Source: an uncultured Bacillota bacterium (GTDB taxonomy: Bacteria; Bacillota; Clostridia; Peptostreptococcales; Anaerovoracaceae). Taken from it: a stretch of DNA of 6,907 nucleotides. Under the pieces are notes generated by a model that ran no database searches, was not told where the DNA came from, and saw nothing but the letters and a program-made list of their open reading frames with translations. Positions 1 to 5,648 of the stretch are shown one piece after another (position 1 is the first letter of the stretch; each line of letters begins with the position of its first letter). The position numbers and the translations under genes are program-made. Where the stretch lies: contig CAMJRV010000125.1 of the NCBI GenBank assembly GCA_946408315.1, positions 1 to 6,907 on the forward strand, read 5' to 3'.

Positions 1-133
1 GCTATATATTATGTTGTTATTATATATAGACAGTGGCAAACGCCAATAATATCGATCGGCATATGCAGCCAGGAGAGGCGCAATACAGCCTGGAACTGGA
101 ACCAGCATGTGAACTAAAAGGAGGATTTCAAAA
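1..133 (+). promoter_or_regulatory. Upstream region and ribosome binding site of the gabT-like gene
   Basis: The first 30 bases are very AT-rich and hold an 8-base inverted repeat (CTATATAT at 2-9, ATATATAG at 22-29). This region probably contains the -10 part of the promoter, but no convincing -35/-10 pair with normal spacing lies fully inside the window, so the promoter may begin upstream. The probable leader has short complementary arms (CCAGG 69-73 with CCTGG 89-93), a tandem TGGAAC repeat at 91-102 and a palindrome GCATATGC at 59-66. A near-perfect Shine-Dalgarno AAGGAGG at 118-124 sits 9 nt before the ATG at 134 and fixes that start. The RBS is certain; the other elements are only candidates. 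Confidence 0.5.
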
Positions 134-1486
134 ATGTTAAGAGACGCATTACCTAAAGTCGTTACGCCGTTACCGGGGCCAAAGGCGAAGGAAGTTATTG
201 ACAGAAGAGCAAAGGCGATGCCGAATGCGATCAGATGCGGCTATCCTTGTGTCATTGCACGGGGCGAAGGTGCTATGTTTGAGGATGTGGACGGCAATGT
301 TTTCCTTGACTGGATCGGCGGAGTCGGAGTACTCAATATCGGATACAGCAATCCCGATCTGATTGAAGCCGTAAAGACCCAGAGCGAGAAGTACTTCCAT
401 GCCATGATGAACATCACCACTCATGAGAGATACATAGAGCTTGCGGAAAAGATGAACAGCATCGTTCCGGTAAAAGGCGATACGAAAAAGACGATGTTCG
501 TAAACAGCGGAGCGGAAGCAGATGAAAACGCAGTCAAGATCGCAAGAGGCTTCACCGGCAGACCGAACGTGATCGTATTCACAGGCGCGTTCCACGGAAG
601 AACGATGCTGACCATGACGATGACGGCGAAGAAAGCTTACGCCGTAGGCATGGGCCCGTTCCCGGACGGAGTCTACAGAGCAGAGTTCCCGAACATGTAC
701 AGAAAGCCCGCCGGCATGACGGATGAAGAGGCGGTTGCTTACTATGTAAGCAAGATCGAGGAAATGTTCGTGGAAGCGACGCCGGCCCAGTATGTGGCGG
801 CCATCGTATTTGAGCCCGTTCAGGGCGAAGGCGGATTTGTACCTGCTCCGATCGAATGGGTCAAAGCCGTAAGAGCAATCTGTGATAAATATGGAATCCT
901 CATGATCACAGACGAAGTGCAGACAGGCTTCGGAAGAAGCGGAAGAATGTTTGCTTCTCAATATTACCTGGAAGCCGGATGCGCGCCGGACATCATGACC
1001 AGCGCCAAGTCCATCGCAGGCGGTCTTCCGCTTTCAGCGGTAACGGCGAGAACCGAAGTCATGGACGCGGTAACTCCGGGAACGATCGGCGGAACCTACT
1101 GCGGCAACCCGGTAGCCTGTGCGGCTGCGTTAAAGGTCATCGAAGTGATGGAGAAGGAAGACTATGCAGGAAAGGCTCTGAAGATTGCCGACAAGTGCAT
1201 GAAGCGGTTCAACGAGTGGAAGGAAAAGTATGAAGTGATCGGCGATGTAAGAGGTCTGGGCGCGATGATGGGAGTGGAATTCGTCGTAGATAAGGCTTCT
1301 AAAAAGCCGAATGCGGATCTGGTCAACGCCATCGTCAATGAGGCGGTACAGCATGGTCTGCTTCTGGAGAGCGCAGGCACCTACGGAAACGTCATCCGTT
1401 TCCTCTGCCCGCTTTGCGTAACCGACGCTCAGTTGGAAGCCGGTCTTGACATCTATGAAAAGGCCATTGAAACGTGCATGAAATAA
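134..1486 (+). CDS. gabT: Class III PLP-dependent aminotransferase, 4-aminobutyrate aminotransferase type
   Basis: A cytosolic pyridoxal-phosphate enzyme of 450 aa, a normal length for the family. It is predicted to move the terminal amino group of an omega-amino acid such as 4-aminobutyrate to 2-oxoglutarate, giving succinate semialdehyde and glutamate. Visible motifs in order are the phosphate-binding segment SGAEADENAVKIAR (125-138), GAFHGRT (151-157), EPVQGEGG (227-234, whose second Glu E232 matches a GabT active-site residue), the cofactor-binding Asp in TDEVQTGFGR (D260), the Schiff-base lysine K292 in SAKSIAGGLP, and GGTYCGNP (319-326). These match GabT better than the acetylornithine or ornithine branches, but 5-aminovalerate or another omega-amino acid could be the true substrate. 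The ATG follows an ideal Shine-Dalgarno. The gene stands alone: no succinate-semialdehyde dehydrogenase or GABA permease is adjacent, and a strong terminator follows. Arginine codons are AGA in 15 of 18 cases, unlike the other genes here, which suggests high expression. Confidence 0.9.
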   Translation: MLRDALPKVVTPLPGPKAKEVIDRRAKAMPNAIRCGYPCVIARGEGAMFEDVDGNVFLDWIGGVGVLNIGYSNPDLIEAVKTQSEKYFHAMMNITTHERYIELAEKMNSIVPVKGDTKKTMFVNSGAEADENAVKIARGFTGRPNVIVFTGAFHGRTMLTMTMTAKKAYAVGMGPFPDGVYRAEFPNMYRKPAGMTDEEAVAYYVSKIEEMFVEATPAQYVAAIVFEPVQGEGGFVPAPIEWVKAVRAICDKYGILMITDEVQTGFGRSGRMFASQYYLEAGCAPDIMTSAKSIAGGLPLSAVTARTEVMDAVTPGTIGGTYCGNPVACAAALKVIEVMEKEDYAGKALKIADKCMKRFNEWKEKYEVIGDVRGLGAMMGVEFVVDKASKKPNADLVNAIVNEAVQHGLLLESAGTYGNVIRFLCPLCVTDAQLEAGLDIYEKAIETCMK

Positions 1487-1527
1487 ATTGAACCAGTTCT
1501 AAAAATAAAAAAGAAGATTTCCATAAG

Positions 1528-1566
1528 AATACCGGCGGCAGGGGTTTCCCTGCTGTCGGTATTTTT
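1528..1566 (+). terminator. Rho-independent terminator of the gabT-like gene
   Basis: A 13-bp stem (1531-1543 with 1548-1560, including two G-T wobbles) closes a GTTT tetraloop. Three more A-T pairs extend it at the base (1528-1530 with 1561-1563). It leads directly into a TTTTT run at 1562-1566. It starts about 40 nt after the gabT stop and isolates that gene from the next promoter at 1577. Confidence 0.93.
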
Positions 1567-1576
1567 CGGATAAGGA

Positions 1577-1605
1577 TTGAATTTTTAAATGGGATATGGT
1601 ACGAT
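1577..1605 (+). promoter_or_regulatory. Promoter of the CYTH-domain gene
   Basis: TTGAAT (1577-1582) and TACGAT (1600-1605) are separated by 17 nt. The -10 box is preceded by TGG, giving the extended -10 form TGN. Transcription would start near 1612, about 57 nt before the ATG at 1669. The promoter lies immediately after the preceding terminator, which supports it. Confidence 0.65.
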
Positions 1606-1668
1606 GGTAAGACAAAAAAACTTCATGATTTTAATTTGGCTTATGAAAAGGAATAAGGAAAGACAGAT

Positions 1669-2307
1669 ATGGAAATAGAAATGAAGTATGGCATAGGGGA
1701 TAGGGAGACCGCGAAAGACCTTTGGGAAGACGAATATCTTTTGGGTATGGAAGAAAAAGATTCGAGAGAAAATGTGTACATGAAGGCAGCCTATTTTGAT
1801 ACTGATGACTACATTCTTTCCAAGAACGACATCGCATTCCGAGTTCGTATGGAGGGTTCCCGCATCGTTGCTTCTTTAAAATGGAAGGGCGACAGCGTGG
1901 ACGGACTGCATACGAGAGAAGAGATCAATGTGCCGGTGACCGATGAGGCCTGTTTTATCATGCCGGATCCCGAGATTTTCAAAGAGAGTGATATCGGGCG
2001 CGACATGATCGCCCTGGTTGGCGGAAAACCCCTGCACAGCCTGCTTGAGACCAGATTTTTAAGAAGCAGAATGAGGATTGATACGGGGAAGAGCATCTGT
2101 GAAGTGGCCATCGATGAAGGGGAGATCGTGACGGATTACGGAAACCTGCCGATCTGTGAGCTGGAAATCGAGCTGTTTTCGGGAGATCAGGAGGACATCC
2201 GCAGATTGGGAGATTCTCTGGCCGAGAAGTATGGACTTACGATAGAAAATCGAAGCAAATATGCCAGAGGCTTGACGCTCCTGGAAGACGCCGATTATTT
2301 AGAATAG
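1669..2307 (+). CDS. CYTH domain protein (triphosphate tunnel metalloenzyme family)
   Basis: A protein of 212 aa that fills one CYTH domain (the adenylate cyclase CyaB / thiamine triphosphatase fold). These enzymes bind triphosphorylated substrates and a divalent metal inside a beta-barrel tunnel. The hallmark ExExK motif is at the extreme N-terminus (E2-I-E4-M-K6), as usual. Further tunnel-type charged positions follow: R58 and R60 (FRVRME), K71 and K73 (LKWKG), R83-E84-E85, R129, R132, R134 and R136, E145 and D149, the ELEIEL strand (164-169), and the closing SKYARG (196-201). No CHAD domain is fused. A signal peptide or membrane segment is absent, so it should be cytosolic. The substrate (inorganic triphosphate, thiamine triphosphate or another) cannot be deduced from sequence. 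A weaker Shine-Dalgarno AAGGAAAG (1655-1662) precedes the ATG. The gene has its own promoter and no visible terminator, so some read-through into the permease gene is possible. Confidence 0.87.
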   Translation: MEIEMKYGIGDRETAKDLWEDEYLLGMEEKDSRENVYMKAAYFDTDDYILSKNDIAFRVRMEGSRIVASLKWKGDSVDGLHTREEINVPVTDEACFIMPDPEIFKESDIGRDMIALVGGKPLHSLLETRFLRSRMRIDTGKSICEVAIDEGEIVTDYGNLPICELEIELFSGDQEDIRRLGDSLAEKYGLTIENRSKYARGLTLLEDADYLE

Positions 2308-2330
2308 GGCCTTATCTTCTAAATATAAAG

Positions 2331-2359
2331 TGTACAAATTATAAAAGATATTATATAAT
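2331..2359 (+). promoter_or_regulatory. Promoter of the permease gene
   Basis: TGTACA (2331-2336, four of six consensus positions) and a perfect TATAAT (2354-2359) are separated by exactly 17 nt in an AT-rich stretch. The expected start near 2366 gives a leader of about 80 nt before the ATG at 2445. Confidence 0.72.
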
Positions 2360-2365
2360 AACCAG

Positions 2366-2447
2366 GTAGGTTGTGCGGCAAGCGCACATAAGTAGGTTGG
2401 GAGCGGCCCGTTTGGGCCTATGTTCCTGAAAGGAAGGTTAACATATG
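2366..2447 (+). promoter_or_regulatory. Structured 5' leader of the permease gene, with RBS-sequestering hairpin
   Basis: Three structures can be read by eye. The first hairpin pairs TGTGCG (2372-2377) with CGCACA (2383-2388). The second pairs GGCCC (2405-2409) with GGGCC (2414-2418) around a GTTT loop. In the third, TATGTT (2419-2424) pairs with AACATA (2440-2445), continued by CC with GG; this encloses the Shine-Dalgarno AGGAAGG (2431-2437) and reaches the first base of the start codon. Alternatively TTCCT (2423-2427) pairs directly with AGGAA (2431-2435). The octamer GTAGGTTG occurs twice, at 2366-2373 and 2392-2399. The layout suggests translational control, but it matches no riboswitch class I recognise. 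Confidence 0.45.
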
Positions 2448-4052
2448 GTATCTTTATTTTTTTCTGTGCTGCCGATTCTTGTGATATTAGCCATGCTGCT
2501 GATCTGGAAGAAACCGGCCGATATCACAGGTATAGCAGGTTGGATCGCCGTATCTATACTTGCATTTCTTTTTTTTGACACAAGTCTTGAGGTCATCGCC
2601 CGTTCCAGTGTCGCGGGTCTTGTGAAATCCTTTGCGGTTTCTCTTATCGTAGCCGCTTCCTTGCTGCAGATGGCACTGATGCAGACGACCGGCGCTTTGG
2701 ACCGCGTCATCGTCTTTATGAAAACCATCGCCCTTGACAGCCGGGCAATACAAATTATCATGATCAATGTGGGCTTCGGAACGCTGATGGTCTCTGTGGG
2801 GGCGACTCCCGTTTCCCTGCTGCCGCCGATTCTGCTGGCCCTTGGATATACTACATACAGCGCCATTGCGCTGCCCGCCATCGGATATGATTCCCTTTGC
2901 ACATATGCGCTTCTCGGCGCTCCCGTCGTCGTGCTTGTCGACACGATCAACGCCTTTCTTCTTGCGGGCGACCCCAATGCCGCGCCTGTAACTCTGGGTA
3001 TGGCGGCAAGGGTGTTCTGCCTCTTTGTGCCGATCACCGCTACGATGATAGGCTTTTGCATGCTCTGGATTTCCGACCGCTGGAACGGAGTGAAGAAGGG
3101 TTTTGTGCCCTGTATTGTCTCAGGTCTCGTAATCGCCGTCGTGTCGTACCTTACAAGCCTGATGGACAACCTTGTCCCGATGACGGGAATCTTTTGCGGA
3201 ATCGCCGTTATCCTTGCCATGGTGATTTACTTGAAGCTTACGGGGAGACGGGTGATCGACAGAAGCGGGCTTACGAAGAAAGATATGGAGATAGAGGCCT
3301 CCATGCCCCTTTGGAAAGCGGTCAGCCCTTGGGTGATTCTGATCCTTCTGATTCTGGCATTGAATCTGCCGAAATCCTTATTTGAATTTTTCTATTACCA
3401 GTTCACGATGCCGATCAACGGGCTGGCTGCAAACGGAATGCCGATTCCGACCCGTTTTTTATGGAACGCCTATACCTGGATCTTTGTCAGCGTTTTGATT
3501 TCCATACCGCTGCTCAAGCCGTCGAGGGAACAGCTGTCTACTACGTTCCGGCTCTGGGGAAAGAGAGCGCCGCGGCCCGTATTTGCAGCGGCAATCTTCT
3601 TCAGTATCGGCGAAGTGATGAACATGTCCGGGTTTGATATGGCGACACAGGCTTTTGCGAAGCCCAGCATGATCCAGGTCCTGGCCGACGCTTCCTCTCG
3701 GATGTTTGACCAGTTTTATGTCCTTGCGGTGCCTTATATCGGGCTTCTGGGAGGTTTCATTACGGGGAGCGAGGCTTCCACCATCGGTATGTTCGGCAAA
3801 TATGCGCTGGCTACCGCTAATAATCTCGGAAATGTCGTTCCGGAAATGATCCTGATCGTCGGAGGGCTGGCATTTGGAGGCGGTCTGGCCAGCGTAATCT
3901 CTCCGGCAAAGCTGCAGAACGCCGCTGCTTCCATCGACAAGTTCGGGGAGGAGACGAAGGTGATCAGGATCGCTTTTGTATTTTCCATCCTGCTCGTAAC
4001 GGCTACGGCGATTCTGGCCGGTATCTATCTGTTTTCCGGCGCCGTATTATAA
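2445..4052 (+). CDS. LctP/LldP-family (L-lactate permease-like) membrane transporter
   Basis: An integral membrane carrier of 535 aa with roughly 13-14 hydrophobic segments by eye and no cleavable signal peptide; the first segment starts at residue 3. Family resemblance to the L-lactate permeases rests on overall length, the N-terminal LPILVILAML segment, and the central VGATPVSLLPPILLALGY and AIGYDS region (118-150). It also rests on the C-terminal block: GGFITGSEASTIGMF (436-450), then GLAFGGGLASVISPAKL (474-490), then an AAASID...GEE stretch before the last membrane segment. The second block corresponds to the GSDTNSN and ISPQ motifs of LldP. Known members take up lactate or glycolate with protons. 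The changed GSEAST motif makes another carboxylate plausible, so no symbol is given. The ATG follows AGGAAGG by 7 nt. There is no adjacent lactate dehydrogenase, racemase or electron-transfer flavoprotein. Arginine codons are mixed (AGA in 3 of 15), unlike gabT. Confidence 0.75.
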   Translation: MVSLFFSVLPILVILAMLLIWKKPADITGIAGWIAVSILAFLFFDTSLEVIARSSVAGLVKSFAVSLIVAASLLQMALMQTTGALDRVIVFMKTIALDSRAIQIIMINVGFGTLMVSVGATPVSLLPPILLALGYTTYSAIALPAIGYDSLCTYALLGAPVVVLVDTINAFLLAGDPNAAPVTLGMAARVFCLFVPITATMIGFCMLWISDRWNGVKKGFVPCIVSGLVIAVVSYLTSLMDNLVPMTGIFCGIAVILAMVIYLKLTGRRVIDRSGLTKKDMEIEASMPLWKAVSPWVILILLILALNLPKSLFEFFYYQFTMPINGLAANGMPIPTRFLWNAYTWIFVSVLISIPLLKPSREQLSTTFRLWGKRAPRPVFAAAIFFSIGEVMNMSGFDMATQAFAKPSMIQVLADASSRMFDQFYVLAVPYIGLLGGFITGSEASTIGMFGKYALATANNLGNVVPEMILIVGGLAFGGGLASVISPAKLQNAAASIDKFGEETKVIRIAFVFSILLVTATAILAGIYLFSGAVL

Positions 4053-4062
4053 AAAAACCAGC

Positions 4063-4091
4063 TTTACATTCTGCAAAATTGAGGGTATAAT
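4063..4091 (+). promoter_or_regulatory. Promoter of tig
   Basis: TTTACA (4063-4068, five of six consensus positions) and a perfect TATAAT (4086-4091) are separated by exactly 17 nt. The expected start is near 4098. The promoter begins 10 nt after the permease stop codon, and no intrinsic terminator separates the two, so permease transcripts may run into tig. Confidence 0.85.
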
Positions 4092-4096
4092 AATAT

Positions 4097-4164
4097 GCAC
4101 GCATTGTGCGATTCAGACCAATGGAAACCCCATTGGTCTTATCGGTGCTTATAATTTTAGGAGG
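4097..4164 (+). promoter_or_regulatory. tig 5' leader with 10-bp hairpin and strong RBS
   Basis: AGACCAATGG (4115-4124) and CCATTGGTCT (4130-4139) form a perfect 10-bp stem with a 5-nt loop. It is followed by TTATCGG rather than a T-run, so it is not a standard terminator. A small GCAC/GTGC hairpin (4097-4100 with 4106-4109) may lie at the very 5' end of the transcript. CATTG at 4102-4106 could instead pair with CAATG at 4119-4123, inside the left arm, giving a possible alternative fold. The Shine-Dalgarno AGGAGG (4159-4164) is unpaired in these folds and sits 9 nt before the ATG. The structure is clear; its function is unknown. Confidence 0.6.
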
Positions 4165-4173
4165 ATAAAATAA

Positions 4174-5457
4174 ATGATTTCAACTTTAATTTCCAAGGAG
4201 AAGAACCAGGCCAAATTTACGATGGAATTTACTGCCGAGGAATTTGATAAGGCAGTGATTGAAGCATATCAGGCAACGAAGGGAAAGTATGCCGTTGATG
4301 GTTTCAGAAAGGGAAAGGCCCCAAGGAAGATCATTGAAGCCCGTTATGGAGAAGACGTATTTTTTGAAGACGCGATTAATAATATGTTTTCAAAAGCGTA
4401 TCCGCAGGCTCTTGAAAACCTGAGCCTGGACACAGTAGACAGACCTTCCGCCGAATTTGATCAGATCGAAAAGGGAAAAGGTTTTACCGTAACGATCAAC
4501 GTAACCGTAAGACCGGAATTCACCGTGAAGGATTACAAGGGAGTAAAGGTAGCAAAAGTTGAGCACAATATAACAGACGAGGATGTTGCCAAAGAACTGG
4601 AAACGCTTCAGAAGAGAAATTCCAGGATGGTGCTTGTCGACCGTCCCGCTCAGAACGGCGACACCGTTCTCATCGATTATGCAGGCTTTGTAGGTGACGA
4701 ACAGTTTGAAGGCGGCACTGCGGAAAGACAGCCTCTGTCCCTCGGCAGCGGCACGTTCATTCCGGGCTTTGAAGAGCAGCTCGTCGGAGCGGCGGCCGGA
4801 GAAGAAAGAGACGTAAAGGTTACGTTCCCTGAGGAATATCATTCCGCTGATCTTGCCGGCAAAGAAGCCGTGTTCAAGTGCAAGGTGCACGAGATCAAAG
4901 AAATGGAAAAACCTGAGCTGAACGACGAATTTGCGAAGGACGTCAGCGAGTTTGATACGCTGGAAGAACTGAAGAAGGATTCCAGAGAAAAACTTGAAAA
5001 AGCGGCGGTTTCCAAGGTGGAATACGAGACGAAGAACTCTGTTTTGGAGAAAGTTTACGAAGCCAATGACGTCGAAATTCCCGATGTGATGGTGGAAGAC
5101 CAGATCGACGAAATGATGCAGGAGTTCGACCAGCAGCTCCGTTACCAGGGATTGGACCTTCAGAAATACTTTGAATATCTGAATAAGGATCCGAAAGAAT
5201 TCCGGGACGAAATGCGGGCGGACGCATATAAAAAGGTAAAGACCAGACTGATCGTGGAAGCGGTAGCCGACGCGGAAAAACTGGAAGCAACAGACGAGGA
5301 TGTGGAAGCCGAACTGAAAGCTATGGCAGACCAGTACAAGATGGAGGTCGAAAAGCTGAAGGAGCTCATGAAGGGTGAGAATTACGCGTACGTTGCCAAA
5401 GACATAAAAATGCGCAAAGCAGTCGATTTTATGTTTGAAAATGCGATAGTTGAGTAA
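4174..5457 (+). CDS. tig: Trigger factor, ribosome-associated chaperone and peptidyl-prolyl isomerase
   Basis: A protein of 427 aa, the usual length. Trigger factor docks at the ribosomal exit tunnel and shields nascent chains; its FKBP domain isomerises prolyl bonds. The N-terminal ribosome-binding domain spans about residues 1-115 and carries the signature GFRKGKAPR (43-51), the loop that contacts the ribosome. The FKBP-type domain spans about 160-242, from NGDTVLIDYAGFVGDEQFEGG through LGSGTFIPGFEEQLVG to AVFKCKVHEI. The rest (about 243-427) is a charged, helix-rich C-terminal chaperone domain. The start is supported by AGGAGG 9 nt upstream and by the N-terminus aligning with the family from the first residues. 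The gene sits directly upstream of clpP and clpX, a common arrangement in Clostridia that groups folding with proteolysis. It has its own promoter. No terminator is visible after it, so transcripts may continue into clpP. Confidence 0.97.
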   Translation: MISTLISKEKNQAKFTMEFTAEEFDKAVIEAYQATKGKYAVDGFRKGKAPRKIIEARYGEDVFFEDAINNMFSKAYPQALENLSLDTVDRPSAEFDQIEKGKGFTVTINVTVRPEFTVKDYKGVKVAKVEHNITDEDVAKELETLQKRNSRMVLVDRPAQNGDTVLIDYAGFVGDEQFEGGTAERQPLSLGSGTFIPGFEEQLVGAAAGEERDVKVTFPEEYHSADLAGKEAVFKCKVHEIKEMEKPELNDEFAKDVSEFDTLEELKKDSREKLEKAAVSKVEYETKNSVLEKVYEANDVEIPDVMVEDQIDEMMQEFDQQLRYQGLDLQKYFEYLNKDPKEFRDEMRADAYKKVKTRLIVEAVADAEKLEATDEDVEAELKAMADQYKMEVEKLKELMKGENYAYVAKDIKMRKAVDFMFENAIVE

Positions 5458-5463
5458 TATATT
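5435..5463 (+). promoter_or_regulatory. Promoter of clpP-clpX, overlapping the end of tig
   Basis: TTGAAA (5435-5440) and TATATT (5458-5463), each five of six consensus positions, are separated by exactly 17 nt. The -35 box and nearly all of the spacer lie inside the last codons of tig. The -10 box begins at the base after its stop. The predicted start near 5470 would give clpP a leader of about 180 nt. Confidence 0.65.
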
Positions 5464-5503
5464 AAATAGTAAGTAAAAAATAATAAATTGAATTGCGCAG
5501 GGA

Positions 5504-5603
5504 AAATTTCGGAGTGCGAGGCGCGCCGGACGAAGGCGAAGGACGCGTATCTATTATACGCAAGCGAACTTGAGGACGGCGGCAACGCAGCAATACGGAA
5601 TTT
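5504..5603 (+). other. Nested-stem element in the clpP leader, candidate structured RNA or dispersed repeat
   Basis: About 100 nt of GC- and purine-rich sequence is set abruptly after an AT-rich stretch (5458-5492). Complementary arms are nested around a common centre. AAATTTCG (5504-5511) pairs with CGGAATTT (5596-5603) with one T-G wobble. TGCG (5515-5518) pairs with CGCA (5586-5589). GC-CGCCG (5521-5528, one bulged G) pairs with CGGCG-GC (5577-5583). GCGTAT (5545-5550) pairs with ATACGC (5556-5561) around a 5-nt loop. Between the inner two stems both sides are rich in G and A, including a tandem CGAAGG (5531-5542). The arrangement resembles a folded RNA or a miniature extragenic repeat. 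I cannot assign it to a named family. No credible ORF lies in it: the open + frame has no ATG. Confidence 0.5.
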
Positions 5604-5616
5604 CAACAAGCAAGGA

Positions 5617-5638
5617 GCGGCGTAGGCCGCGAAGGGGG
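5617..5638 (+). promoter_or_regulatory. GC hairpin and ribosome binding site before clpP
   Basis: GCGGC (5617-5621) pairs with GCCGC (5626-5630) around a GTAG loop, just ahead of the purine-rich Shine-Dalgarno AAGGGGG (5632-5638). The RBS lies 10 nt before the ATG at 5649. The hairpin leaves the RBS free and could keep it exposed or separate it from the larger leader element. Confidence 0.5.
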
Positions 5639-5648
5639 TAAAACTTAG

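Noticed and set aside
170..961. Long open frame (263 codons) on the - strand, antisense to the gabT-like gene
   Set aside because: It lies wholly opposite a well-supported gene. The protein has no recognisable motif and is rich in Arg, His and Ser as expected for a shadow frame. No RBS or promoter on that strand was evident.
979..1233. Overlapping + strand frame inside the gabT-like gene
   Set aside because: It is an alternate-frame shadow, rich in Arg, Gly and Ser, with no RBS.
1490..1499. Short palindrome GAACCAGTTC just after the gabT stop
   Set aside because: It has only four-base arms, no T-run follows, and a much stronger terminator begins about 30 nt later; it is probably chance.
2438..3220. 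Long open frame (260 codons) on the - strand, antisense to the permease gene
   Set aside because: It mirrors a clear membrane-protein gene, its product is a low-information Thr/Ile/Arg-rich sequence without domains, and no start signals support it.
2897..3385. Overlapping + strand frame of 162 codons inside the permease gene
   Set aside because: It is very rich in Arg, Cys and Gly, as expected for a shifted reading of codon-biased DNA, and it lacks any domain or RBS.
4115..4139. Possible intrinsic terminator of the permease gene
   Set aside because: The stem is good but no T-run follows, and it lies downstream of a near-consensus tig promoter, so it is better viewed as part of the tig leader.
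5511..5520. GAGTGC in the clpP leader, resembling the right half of a CIRCE (HrcA) operator
   Set aside because: The matching left half TTAGCACTC at 9-nt spacing is missing, and the rest of the right half does not fit.
5382..5609. Small - strand frame covering the end of tig and the clpP leader
   Set aside because: It is half antisense to tig and half through the structured element. No RBS or family resemblance was seen.
5492..5641. Open Arg-rich + strand frame through the clpP leader element
   Set aside because: It has no ATG or well-placed start with RBS. The Arg-rich reading is a by-product of the purine/GC-rich composition.
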